A DNA stretch of 64,000 nucleotides from Blasia pusilla. Its lineage: Eukaryota > Marchantiophyta > Marchantiopsida > Blasiales. The translations under genes and the position numbers were made by a program. The stretch is taken from contig CM114272.1 of NCBI GenBank assembly GCA_050084515.1, forward strand, positions 18,042,001-18,106,000. The letters are read 5' to 3'. The notes beneath the pieces were generated by a model. The model ran no database searches, was not told the origin of the DNA, and saw only the letters and a list, made by a program, of their open reading frames with translations. Below are positions 21,961 through 32,980 of the stretch, piece after piece (within the stretch, counting starts at the first letter, position 1; each line of letters starts with the position of its first letter).

Positions 21961-22439
21961 TTTGAGAAGGAACACTCGAGCGTCCAGAGAAAAGGGAATA
22001 TTACGGATTATTTGATTCCCCTTTTATTCAGACATTAAAAACTAGAAAATGATGTCGTTGGATATAGTTCGGTTGCTTTGGCGAGCGCATGTATCGGTTG
22101 TAGGAGGGCATATACGGAGCGACCTTGTTATCAATGTAACGTATGTCCATGGGTTTCTCGAGGTGTCCTCCTTTACAGCTTCGCGTACGCCATTTCTGGA
22201 GTTGTACCAAAGGAATGATAAGTTGATAGATCATCTACAGGGAATTAAATGGGTTTGGTCGATGGCGGATTTGTGGCGTTGGCTACGGAGATCGGGACTA
22301 CACAAAAGTGTCTCCTGCTAGCCCAAATCTTCCACACACAAGCACCGGTGAGAATGCCGTGCCAAGAAACTAGGGTGTACACTTCAAATTTATTGAAAAA
22401 AGTGATAGGAATATTTGTGCAATAAATTTTGCATGAATA

Positions 22440-24680
22440 AAAAATATATGTATAATATACATAGTGGTGTAAAATTCATGCTAAAGTTTCTTTACATAAC
22501 ATGTTGAAGCTACGTGTGTTATCACAATTGTAGCCTCCCCTTCTAGTACCTACCTTAGATAAACCATTGGTGATGAGAAACATACTGATGTTAGCAAAGA
22601 TATTCCAATTTTTAGAAATTTTGATCTTTAGATTTACATACAATCATAACAAAATCAGTTCAGATAAGGACCTAAAATCTTTGCAAATCCAAAGGTAATC
22701 TTGGCCATCCAAAGGAAGTTAGATGCAATCAATAGGATATATAAAATTAGGAAGAATATCTGATCTCCAATATTGCTATCCACGATTTTCACATTTGTGA
22801 CATGTTGCATAAATCCACGAAACAAATGAATAAATCTTTTAAGATATTATGAATAAAATTTCTTGTCCATTGAATTTTGACATATGCTCTCAATTGATAT
22901 CATCCGTGTCACTTTTTTTGGTGTTAAAATAAAATTCTCTCGTAAAAAATTCATCTTAGAGATATTTGTAGGTTCATCCCTATAGATGATATCAATATGA
23001 TCATTTATTCTTCTGATTATAATCACCATCTTACGAGGTAACTTAATGATATCTTAGTTTAATTTTGGTTGTGTACGCGTCCATCTCCCACCTCCTAAAG
23101 CCAATTGGGAAAATCTTCTTGCTAAAGGCGTATACGTTCTTCCAAATTTTAGACTCTTATGTTAGTTTTAAGTTTCATCATCCTCATATCTCTCCACAAA
23201 TGCAATCTCCGTAGAGTGACTTGCACAAATTTTGGATAATTTCCATGATGATTAGCTTCCTCCCAAATGGACTAAAATTTGGAGAGACCATCCCCAAAAT
23301 ATCTTATAGGGTACGATTAACGAACTTAATGCCTTTTAGATGAGTAATACGAATCTCATCCCAAATAATAAGATAACTATTCCTTATCACACAAGTCGTG
23401 TCATTAAGGTTGCTCATAGACAAATTCTCTGTCCGCGGACATGTCTGTCTCTAGGAAGGACATGTTCGTGTCGGTGCGAGTACTCGTGGCCGACACTCGA
23501 GCCCTCCTTGCCTGCAATGTACTCCCGAGCTCGGCCAGCCCAGATCTTCTCTAAGCACATGTTGCTAATTTTGTAGCATGTACCGGCCTGCCTTCTGCAG
23601 ACCGGTGCGGGCCGATTCCTGCCCGCCTCCCTTGATCTAAGATCGCACCCGTTCCCTCGTCCCAAGCCCATCTAGGTGGGGAGGACCTGTTGGGCATATC
23701 TGTCCCATGGACAAACATGTCTATTTTTATGCAACCTTACGTGTCGTTATTGATCGATAACCTACATGTGGAACTCTCATAAATATTTATAGGGATCTTG
23801 AAGCAAGAATGAGCTTTATTTCCAATAACAAAGTAGCTCTCCCTAATGATGCAACTCCTAAAGATATATGTCTTTCACTTCTTACGCTCGCTAGAAGAAA
23901 ATGCTATATATAAGAATTTCTTTCCAATTCCATGTGGGTCGTCAATGAAGAATAATTTTGATGAAGGTAGTTCGTCCTATATAATCCTTTCCAAATTCTC
24001 ACGCACAACATCTCAACAACACGCTTCCCATCATTTAAAGACAAATCTCCAAGCATATTTTGCTTAATTAATTTCTCTTGATCATACAATAGCTCTACTT
24101 ACTCTTAATGTGAATGGGAGAAAATATCCACTCCAAATATTGATTTGGGCACGTAAGTACTAAGAGAAAATCAAAACTATCTTGCGTTGATCTTGCTAAT
24201 GATAATGAATCTCCAATAGTGCAACATTGATGATAGAACAATCCAAGGGAAGATTAGATATTCTTGTTTTCTAAACATATAAAAACTAATTTGATGAAAA
24301 GGAATAAATTGATTCTAATGAAAAAAGGAAAAGAAAGAAGTAAGGATCATTGGTTACGTTAGTTATAGTTCCCTACCTCACATTTCTCATATAATATATC
24401 TTTCGTAAGTAAAACCAAAAATCAAGCCTATAGAGCACCATGTTGAATAGGTGTGTTCAAGGCCAACATAATAGAAAAGAGTTTACAAAGTAAGGAACTT
24501 GTATGAATTTAGAAGCTTCTTGGAAGCAAGAGAATATTTCCATGTCATCCTCTAAGAGTCTCAGATGAAAAGAAGCTACCTGGAAGGTTGGATATAATAC
24601 TCCATCTACGATTCTCAAATATTTATGTGATAAGGCATCTTTAATATGATGAAGAAATCGTAACCAATGTCATTCTCCAT
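22440..24680 (-). pseudogene. Helitron helicase half, decayed
   Basis: Minus-strand reading shows LRLLEDDMEIFSCFQEAS (about 24570-24510). A degenerate Walker A (DPHGIGKK, about 23940-23917) follows, then VRSERHISLGVAS and, after the nested element, LIIWDE (Walker B region, about 23370). The PIF1-family ending NFLRENFILTPKK lies at about 22965-22905. The order and spacing match Helitron SF1 helicases. Stops and frame changes are numerous. Confidence 0.75.
23405..23739 (+). mobile_element. Small TIR element, copy A (hAT-like)
   Basis: Terminal inverted repeats TAAGGTTGC and GCAACCTTA bound a GC-rich 335-bp sequence without coding capacity. It is flanked by CGTGTCAT (23397-23404) and CGTGTCGT (23740-23747). 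That is an 8-bp target duplication with one mismatch, the length typical of the hAT superfamily. It interrupts the Helitron helicase frame. Related copies lie at 30061, about 57500 and 59343. Confidence 0.72.
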
Positions 24681-24686
24681 CCCCAA

Positions 24687-25297
24687 TGGTCGCGACCCTC
24701 ATAACCAAACGAGTGGCAAGCGGAACATCCGAACTCTAGTGGGCTCACGCTAGGATGGTTTGCACGTTGGAGTGGTCTGTTGGAAGAGATGCAAGAGACA
24801 CAAACAAGGTTGAGCATTTCATGCATTCTCGAACCCCACTTTGGGACGCTGTGGAGTGACTCAAGGGCACGAAATGGATCGGGAGTTTGGTGTTGGGATT
24901 AGAAACCCGAACCAAGTCCAATAGAGTGGATTTTGGAGGTCCCTATTGGATTCCAACCTGCGACTCATTTATTTGGGTCTTGGTTTGGGATTCATGCAAG
25001 GTCCAATGGATAGTTGGGACCACTAGGTGCGCGAACGCTATTTTATGTGCCTGGACTAACCAAAGAGTCTCTTCCAAGTCTCGAAAGACTTGCCCATGTT
25101 GGGAAGCTAGGAATGAGGGAAGAGTGAGCTTGATGTATGGCCGAGTTGAGAACTCGGTGGATTGGAAGGCTGATTGGCCTAGAACAGACTATCGTGAGTG
25201 TATTTAAGTGCAGATTAGTGGTTAGAGTGTGTCCTATTGAACATACGCATCCGCAACACTAGAGATTGACGTTCAAGGAGAGTAGGCGCATGACACA
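24687..25297 (+). repeat. Chromovirus 5' LTR
   Basis: It starts TGGTCGCGACCCTCATAACC (compare TGTCGCAACCCTC at the 3' LTR) and ends ...GACACA immediately before the primer-binding site. At about 611 bp it is considerably diverged from the 3' copy beyond the first 150 bases, which points to an old insertion or to inter-element recombination. Confidence 0.65.
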
Positions 25298-25309
25298 TGG
25301 TATCAGATT
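25298..25309 (+). other. Primer-binding site, tRNA-Met type
   Basis: TGGTATCAGATT directly follows the LTR end. Most plant Ty3 and Copia elements use TGGTATCAGAGC, complementary to the 3' end of initiator tRNA-Met. The first ten bases match. Confidence 0.75.
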
Positions 25310-25447
25310 TAATCCTTGGTGAGCGAGAACCCGGGGTCATAGAAGCAATCGAATGCTTGCGGGAGAACATAAGGTAGCAGTGAGACCTAGATGCTCGAGG
25401 AGGGATGGAAAGAACAAGGAGGAGATCTGTGTGGTTGAGGACTCAAG

Positions 25448-26262
25448 ATGGCGACCAAGGGCAATGAAGAAAGGAAGCGCCAAGTGAAGCAAAAAAAATC
25501 GAGAGACAAACCGATGTCTGACCGAGAGCTAGAGGAGGAGCCGGAAACTTCCAAGATGCCAAGCTCTAGTCATGAGGATGTCCTGGATACGAATCCTTCC
25601 ACAGGGCCTTCAACTCCAAACTCCAAGTGATTGGGCCCTCTATGTACAAACAATGGACTTGATGAAGTTGATGATTGAGCAGATGACCCAATAGAGTAAG
25701 CAGGATTGTTGAGCTTGAGTCGAACAGAGCTTCTAGTTTCGGAAAGAAGCTTTGTAAGACCAACTTGCCAATGCCATTCAAGGGAATGGGGCGGTCTTGG
25801 AAAGTGAACTAGTTCCTGATAGAGCTAGAACTTGACTTCAAGGCGCAGAGGGAAAAAGAGCAGGACAAGGTGATCGTGGTGGTCACATTCCTAAAGGATC
25901 ATGCACTCCAATGGTGACCGGCTCATCGCAAAGAAAATCTAGGCCATGAAACATCTATGAGTTGTAAAGAGTTCAAGGTGTTGATTGGCGACCGATTCAC
26001 TACGGAGTACCAAGAGTTTCGCGATGGCGTAGAGTTCGTGTGGTTGCGGCAGAGTGGGTCCCTTAGTGCTTATGTGCAAGAGTTCAGTGAAAAAATGAAC
26101 TTTCTGCCTCAGATGAATGAGTTTGTGAAGAAGGTCATCTTCTTCAATGAACTTAAGCCCAGTGTAGAGAAGGCCCTCTTCAAAATGCAGGAGCTACCAA
26201 AGACGTGTGTGGAGCTTTTGAAGGTTGCGGAGCGGATAGGGGACGATGAGTACTCGAGTTGA
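25448..26262 (+). pseudogene. Chromovirus gag
   Basis: A basic, highly charged N-terminus (25448-25630) is followed, after stops and frame changes, by FKVLIGDRFTTEYQEFRDGV and LSAYVQEFSEKMNFL (about 25972-26110). These are characteristic of the Ty3 capsid domain (retrotransposon gag family). No zinc knuckle is visible, so the end of gag is missing or decayed. Confidence 0.65.
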
Positions 26263-27660
26263 AGGAGAATTTTGCTATGTGCAAGATGGATGGAATCGAT
26301 GGAGTCTTGGGGAATATATTCTTGGATGCATATGAGGTGGAGCTACAACAAAGACCATTGAGGTTGAGTGTCTTAGTGAAAGGAAAACGGTTGCAGGTGA
26401 GGTTTCTTCGTGAGGTTCCAGTGAAAAAGGAGTTGGTGAATGCCATTACGAGGAGGATTTTGACTGAGGTAGAAGATAGGTTTTTCTGCTTGATGAGAAA
26501 AGTAGAGGAGACTACAAGCAAAAACTGTAGAGACCGGGACTCAACTTCGAGGGGAATCCCATAATTGCTTGAGAGAGTAGTAAAGGAATTTGGTGATGTC
26601 TTGACGAATGAATTTCCGAATGATTTTCCACCACATAGGGCCATCGATCATAAGATAGAGGTCATCCCCATGTCTTAACCACCTTCAAATCCCCCATGTA
26701 GATTGAATCAGGAGGAACTTCTTGAGTTGAAAAAGCAGTTGAGTGAGGTCTTAGAGAAGGGCTACATTAGAACTAGCAAGTCATTGTATGGAGCGCCTAT
26801 GCTCTTTGTGAAGAAGAAGGATGGGAAGATGAGACTCTGTGTTGATCACCGTGCATTAAATAAAGTGACGGTGAGGAACAACTACCCTCTTTCGAGGATC
26901 GATAATTTCTTTGATAGATTTTCAAGGGCGAAGTACTTTAATAGGATTGACTTGAAGGTATGATATTACCATATTCGGATTGGCGAAGTGGATGTGGAGA
27001 AGACTACGTGTAGGATGAGATATGGCTTTTTTGAGTTTGTAGTGATGCCTTCCGGTCTGTGTAATGCGCCTCTGACGTTCACCACATTGATGAACTCCAT
27101 TTTTCACAAGGAGATGGATGAGTATGTGATCATCTACATTGATGACATACTCATCTATTTGAAGTCACTAGAGGAGCACACTCGATATTTGAGAGCGATG
27201 TTGTTAGAACTAAGGGCAAACAAGCTGTATGAAAATATGGAAAAGAGTGAATTCAGATTGCGCAAGATCAAGTTCTTAGGTCATGTGGTTAGCGTAGATG
27301 AAGTTAGTCCAAATATGGATAAGGTGGCAGCAATCTTCAAATGGAAACTTCCTTTTACAATGAAGGTAATGAGGAGGTTCATTGGAGCAGTGCAATTTTA
27401 TCAAACTTACGTGAGGAACTTTTCGGGAACTTCTCACAGATTGGACCTCTCATAGACTGGACTGTAAAGTTTTCTTATACAACTTGAACCCAAGAAGTAA
27501 ATGAAGCGTTCAACCGACTCAAGGAGATCCTATTGCATGAGCTAGTGCTGAAGTTACTGGAGTTTGACAAACCGTTCAAGGTGCATACTGATGCTACTGA
27601 TTTCGCAATTGTAGGAATGTTGGTGCAGGAAGGAATTTCCGTTTGAGGACGTGTATACAT
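26263..27660 (+). pseudogene. Chromovirus protease end, RT and partial RNase H
   Basis: GVLGNIFLDAYEVEL near 26300 is the end of the aspartic protease. The reverse transcriptase follows: [28 protein letters not shown], the catalytic YIDDILIY (about 27137-27160) and KIKFLGHVVS. RNase H begins (KPFKVHTDATDFAI, about 27570) and is cut off at TGA 27644-27646. In-frame stops occur in and between these parts. The order matches a plant chromovirus pol. Confidence 0.8.
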
Positions 27661-27965
27661 TCAAGCTGCCAGGAGAGTTCAAGATTCATCCAACTTTCCA
27701 TGTGCGAGGTATCTTCAGGATAATGACATTGTGCATCTAGAGGTGAGACAATTGTTGAGACCGCAACTAGTAATCATTAACAAAGAAGAGGAGTTCAAGG
27801 TGGAGACCATCTTGCGTTCGAGGTGTAGGGCCAAGAAGTACTCGTACTTGGTCCAATGGAAGGGATACCATGTGAAAGAGGCGACTTGGATTGCGGAGGC
27901 ATATTTGGAACACACATAAGAGATGTTGCAAGACTTCAGACAGATGGAGAAAAAGCATATACATT
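27645..27965 (+). pseudogene. Chromodomain end of integrase
   Basis: FKLPGEFKIHPTFHV lies immediately after the RNase H break, then VETILRSRC and YLVQWKGYHVKEATWIAE (about 27850-27900). The latter is the aromatic-cage region of a chromodomain, which binds methylated histone H3. All of the integrase zinc finger and catalytic core between RNase H and this segment is absent, so an internal deletion joined the two. Confidence 0.75.
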
Positions 27966-27969
27966 AGTA

Positions 27970-28682
27970 CATGGAGAGGCTAGGGACATGAATTGTGATG
28001 ATAGGAACCTTGGTCCAAAGCCCGTTGTATCTTGTAACTAGATCAGGCTAGTGTTGCAATAAAGGAATGCATGGATTTGGAGATTCGTTGCTTGTGTTAA
28101 TTGCAATTTATGTGTGGTAGTGCATGGAAATGAGTAGATCCTCATATGCTTAGGATGTAAGTCAAGAGGAGAGACAAAGAGTATTTGAGATGAGAGCTTG
28201 TATTTGGATAAGCACCTAGGACAAGACCAAGTGTTGGTTGACTAACACTTGGGCTCGCCCTAGCATCGGCGGGGCAGATCACTCTATCGTGGGGCTTGGG
28301 AGAATCTTACTCATGATAGCATGAGTGAACCTAGTGACATGCCTAAGTCGAATATGAGAGCGACCCAAAAGTAGCATGACTTATGTATCGTGTAAACAGG
28401 TGGAATGTTTACAAGTTGTGAGCCATAGAAGTCTTAGGTAACAAACTTAGTGTAGCTTATTTGATGGGTTAGGTTAGTTTTGAGAAACTGATCTAGGCTT
28501 ATTGAAGAGCAGATGGTCAATGATGCTAAGTGTTGCAAGCGATAACCTAAGACTTAAGCCAAACGAGGAATTGCGGGTTAGCTACCAAAATGGAATTCGA
28601 TGTGAAGGGGTCGGCTCCCCAAAAGGACATGACATTAGAAGGTTTGCGTTGATGAGGGCATCAATCTCTAAAGAGGGATGAG
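27970..28682 (+). other. Chromovirus 3' internal non-coding region
   Basis: There is no coding signal. It contains a short GC-rich stretch (about 28250-28300) and ends with AAAGAGGGATGAG, a plausible polypurine tract next to the 3' LTR. Confidence 0.5.
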
Positions 28683-29100
28683 TGTCGCAACCCTCATAAC
28701 CAAACGAGTGCCAAACGGAATATCAAGACTCTAGCGTACTCACGCTAAGATGGTTTGCGCGTTGGAGTGGCCTCTTGGAAGAGACGTGAGAGACACAAGA
28801 GATGAGATGCAAAAAAAGTTGGGAATTTCATGTGTTTATGGTTGCGACTAGGAAATCTTGACCAAACGTGAACCAAGACTTGAGAGGAGTGGAGTCTAGG
28901 AAGGTTGGTTGCCAAGAGGTGAGAACCAGATTTGAAACGTGATTAGTGTTTGGGGGTTTGACTATATTTCGGACCATAAATTTTAGTCCCAAGATGCATT
29001 TGGAAAAATTAAGGTGGCGTTGGAAACTTATGAGAATCCAATTGCAACGCACCAAAGATCTCAGCAAATGCACAATCAAAGGTTGAGATATTGGCCAAAA
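28683..29100 (+). repeat. Chromovirus 3' LTR, truncated
   Basis: It starts TGTCGCAACCCTCATAACC and is clearly homologous to the LTR at 60624, including blocks AACCAAGACTTG and GGTGGCGTTGGAAA. Homology fades near 29100, where Helitron sequence resumes. Confidence 0.65.
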
Positions 29101-29109
29101 CAATGGTAG

Positions 29110-31690
29110 AGAGTATTTCCTCTTTACTTGGATGAGTGATATAAGTAATTAATAGGATGGCAATCAACATGTTGCCTTTGTTTTTGAAGGTGTAGTTTCT
29201 TCTTATTCCACCAAAAGTATTGAAGAAAATCTAAGCATACATACTCTTAGGTAGTAGGATTAGAACAATTTGTTGCAAACTATTGAGTAAGATTGATCTC
29301 CCTATTTTTTTTGTAAAACATCTTTTGGTATCTCTCCTCCCATCATTAAAATTCACCATAATTCCTTTTAGAAAATGAACAAAGAATCTTACAAGACTCG
29401 GTTGTTCCGAGTGGCATTGCAAATAAAATTTTCCAACATGCTTTAGATGTAGAAATATATGTAGATGCCAAGAAAAACACAAGTTATCAAGGGAAAAACA
29501 CATTATAGATATAAATTTAGGATATTAAAGAATACTTCTTATAAAAGATGACATAATGTTCATACCTAGTATCAAGAAATTGTGTTGTTTCATCAATAAT
29601 CTGCATGGTTTTTGAAATATTAGAGTCTCTTGTCACTTTAAACAACATTGCATCAAATCCCTTATACACCTATTTGTAGAAGTATTTCATTGTTGAGATA
29701 TTTCTGGTGATCTCAAGGTTGATATGGTAATTAAATAGGTTATAAAACATAGGGGTGTATGGTACAACCCATCGATTATCCAAACTTTGATTATACTTTT
29801 TAACCTTTTTCCCATTATCAAACCTACAAAACAAAAACTGCATCGTTGGAGTCTGGTGTTGCTTTTCTCCGCGGAGGAGTAACCCAGCGTGTCACTCTTC
29901 TCGGGAGGAGAGAGTAGAGCAGACCACAGCTGGAGAAGGCTTTTTTAATAACTACACAAAATCTTCCATTAAACAAAGAAGAAAACCCCAAACTTTACGA
30001 GGGTCAATTGTTATTATTGGAGAGTGCCTTCTTGATTTGCAAACATCTATCTTTTTGACACCAAGGTTGTACACGAAAAAAGTCCGTGTCTATGAAATTA
30101 TGTCTATCCCTACGACGGATAGGTCCGAGTACCTACGGCTCGCATCCGAGCGTGCCCCCAAGTCTGCCTCGCCCGTAACATAGACCCGAGCTTGGCCAGA
30201 TTGCACCCATTTTGTAGCCTGCACCGGCCTACAGCTAGGCCCGTAGGGCGGGCTAAGCCCCCATTGGACGGGCTCAAGATCCCCGGCTAGGCACAAGGCT
30301 AGCCGCATGCGGGTGCGGGCTCAACGTGGGCCAAATGTTGGTTGGACGTGGGCCAAGGTCGCAAAAGGGATGTGAGCCAAGGAGGTGAGGTGCGGGTTTG
30401 GATATTGGCAGGGCGGGCTCGAGCATGGAATGCAGGCGTTTGGGCCCCCATGGACATACGTCTGCAAAAATAGTCTTTTTCAATTTTCTGTATGCAACCT
30501 TGGTCTTGGATATGTGACTAGATTTGAGATCTCAACACACATTATAGCCTCAAAATGAGATGAAGTTTGTGCATGTGGTTTATCTTCTGGTACCACAATA
30601 ATCAATACATGCCCATATGGTAATCCCCTCTTTTGAAACTTCAACACATGAATGCACCCCATGATCCAACTTAAGATCTAGACCTTGATAGCAAGTTTTA
30701 GTAACTTCTTTTTCTTTCTCCTTTTAAAAAAGAGATACAACCAACTTTAGTTGATTCTTATTTTTTTTGACCTTGTAGAAGTGCTAATGTCATTGTAAAA
30801 AAATATTCTTGTTTGCCAAAATATCTGAAAATGGCAATTGCATCTTGATATAATAGATGTGTATAACATGGACCTCCATTAAAAGAAGAAGGAAACAGCA
30901 TACCTCTCCGACTCTCCCACATTCCCTAAGGTTTGCACCACTCCAACACATTGCATGGTTGACATCTTGATATAACTAAGCTTGTAACCCCTTTTGATTT
31001 AAACGGATCCAACATAGTATTTCATTTCCTTACTTGCATAGATATCAACCATATACGCTTGAGTAAGTCTACCGAGACGACATAGCCAATTTTCATCTTG
31101 AGCTCCAACACTTGCTTGAAGACACAAAGAAAAAAAATTTAAGACAATTATTATATTTGCATCATAAACATCTCCTATCCGATGCTGTGTATTGTGTCTT
31201 GTTGATCAATATGTGGATCTTTAATTGTATTCCTTGATTTTGGTAATTGGGATGCAATGACGAATAAGATTCCTCTTAGAGCTTCTCTAGCCATTTCTAT
31301 TTCTTGTCTTCTTCTTTGCGCCTTTGTCATTTTCTCCCTCCGGAGCAACATCCACCAATACAATGTTAATATTCTCTTCCTCTGTATTGAATTTCATGAA
31401 CCTCATACACCTTAAATGGATTTCTCTTACTTGAATATATTGTTGTACATTGGCAACGTCATGTGGATCTTGAGTTGCCTTGCATAGAACACAAATTTTC
31501 CTTTATGTAACCAAATTTCTTCCCCTTTGGATGAGATCTTTTCGGATTTCTTCATTCCAATATGTGTTCAATTCATTGTAATCAGAAGTAAATGGACTTG
31601 GTGAGATTACTTGCGGAAGACTTATTACATCTTGAAGTATCGATACCTTTCTTGATCTTGCCATGTATATGAACTTTGTTAGTAGATACC
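29110..31690 (-). pseudogene. Helitron Rep domain half, decayed
   Basis: Minus-strand reading shows GGPCYTHLLYQDAIAIFRYF with GKQEYFFTMT (about 30880-30790), a hallmark segment before the Rep domain. VLKFQKRGLPYGHVLI follows at about 30645-30598. In active Rep proteins the latter holds the HUH metal-binding pair (usually HAH); here the first His is Tyr. Past the nested element come LDNRWVVPYTP, HINLEI, and further on KACWKILFAMPLGTTES, all in the expected order. Multiple stops and shifts disable it. Confidence 0.75.
30061..30503. mobile_element. Small TIR element, copy B
   Basis: CCAAGGTTG (30061) and CAACCTTGG (30503) are exact inverted termini around 443 bp of GC-rich, non-coding DNA. Internal blocks such as AGCTTGGCCAGATTGCACCC are shared with copy C (about 57500). 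It interrupts the Helitron Rep frame. Confidence 0.7.
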
Positions 31691-31699
31691 ATGTACAAA

Positions 31700-32140
31700 T
31701 GAAAAAGAAGAAGGGATAACTTGATGATGTTATATATACATTAAAGAAAATTTTCTTGAAGAAAAATAGGATTTGAAGAAAAAAACTATGCCAGAAATAG
31801 CGACAAAGAAATTTTCCTCCAAATTTGACTCAAATTTTACAATAACTTTATCTGTTGAAACTTTATGTTTTAAATTGATTTGATCTATATATTTTCAAGT
31901 GAAGTTTACTACTTTAACCCAAAACGAAGAAAAGTTGTTTTTTAGGAATTTCCCTCAACTTTTTCCTAGGGAATCTAGAAGATTCCTTGATCCAATTAGT
32001 CGTTGCTAAAAGATCGCTCTAGGGAATATTTATGGTTGTACATAACATGAGGTCAATTCTAACTTCAGATTTGAGAATAGGCAGGTGGAGTGTTGATGGA
32101 GTGTAAAATTCAAGATTGCATGAAAATGGACATTATCACC
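31700..32140. other. AT-rich spacer
   Basis: No gene or repeat boundary is seen. It separates the Helitron remnant from the Ty3 fragment. Confidence 0.45.
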
Positions 32141-32239
32141 TTCTTTAGGATAGATCGGTGAGATCTAGTAGAGCGTCTTCAAGAGTAGTGGAGGTCGAGG
32201 ATGGGTCTAGGAGGTCGTGGAGGTCGAGGATGGGTCTAG

Positions 32240-32307
32240 GAGATTGTGTAGAGAGAGATTGGATCTTACTTTGTAAAGTAAGATCCAATCTCTCTCTACA
32301 CAATCTC
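32240..32307. repeat. 33-bp perfect palindrome
   Basis: Arms 32240-32272 and 32275-32307 are exact reverse complements, with only GT between them (core CTTACTTTGTAAAGTAAG). It marks the junction of two oppositely oriented terminal-repeat pieces. Confidence 0.9.
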
Positions 32308-32980
32308 ACACCATAGCTCTCAAAGGTGTGCACTCTCTCTAATGTCAAACCAAACCCACTCTCCTAATGAGAGGCTTGGATTACACTCACAAGGCAAGGG
32401 ACCATAGCTCCGCCGCCTCATGCCAAGATATTCAACAAAGAGAGATTGAGCTCTCAAGCTCTCTCTCCTTGGGATATATATTATTCCCCTCTCCCAAGTT
32501 CTCTCCATGGTAACCTATTCTCCCAAGTCACCTCCTTGGCTCTTGACCTGATGTAGGAGGTCAAGGGCCACTTACCAAAAATATAAAGTTGATCATATAC
32601 TCAAAATGGTACTTACCTAAAATAGTAAGTTCTTCAATATGACTCCAAATGAGCAAAAACGCAGGGAAAACCTGCTCTCTCAGGTTTCCCGGGGCCTCAG
32701 CAGGTCATCCTCGACCTCCTCGACCTCCTAGGTTACCATGGAGAGAGCTTGGGAGAGGGGAGTGATATATATCCCAAGGAGAGAGAGCTTGAGAGCTCAT
32801 TCTCTCTTTGTTGAATCTCTTGGCATGAGGCGGCGGAGCTATGGTCCCTTGCCTTGTGAGTGTAATCCAAGCCTCTCATTAGGAGAGTGGGTTTGGTTTG
32901 ACATGAGAGAGAGTGCACACCTTTGAGAGCTATGGTGTGAGATTGTGTAGAGAGAGATTGGATCTTACTTTACAAAGAGA
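32275..32980. repeat. Long inverted repeat of LTR arms
   Basis: 32275-32513 (antisense LTR part) is almost the perfect reverse complement of 32733-32978 (sense LTR part), with about 220 bp between. Both contain the same GGCGGCGGAGC and CTTGCCTTGTGAGTG landmarks. A transcript would fold into a hairpin of roughly 240 bp. Confidence 0.85.

Larger units (their letters stand above)
24687..29100 (+). mobile_element. Ty3 chromovirus, decayed and deleted
   Basis: The order is LTR, tRNA-Met-type primer site, gag, protease end, reverse transcriptase, a partial RNase H, then directly a chromodomain, a 3' untranslated part, a purine-rich tract (about 28669-28680) and a second LTR. The integrase core is missing. 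The LTRs share GCGACCCTCATAACCAAACG/GCAACCCTCATAACC starts. It is inserted in a minus-strand Helitron. Further LTRs of the same family occur at 53930, 60624 and (inverted) 61560. Confidence 0.8.
22440..31690 (-). mobile_element. Helitron remnant, split by later insertions
   Basis: The two halves of a Helitron Rep/helicase gene lie on the minus strand at about 31690-29110 and 24680-22440, in the correct order. They are separated by a Ty3 chromovirus at 24687-29100. Two small terminal-inverted-repeat elements (30061-30503 and 23405-23739) sit inside the halves. Helitrons replicate by a rolling-circle mechanism. Their TC and CTRR termini could not be located. Confidence 0.78.

Noticed and set aside
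31175-31363. Minus-strand frame with an Arg-rich KAQRRRQEIEMAR segment
   Set aside because: I considered a Harbinger-type transposase, but the flanks read as Helitron and the segment is too short to assign separately.
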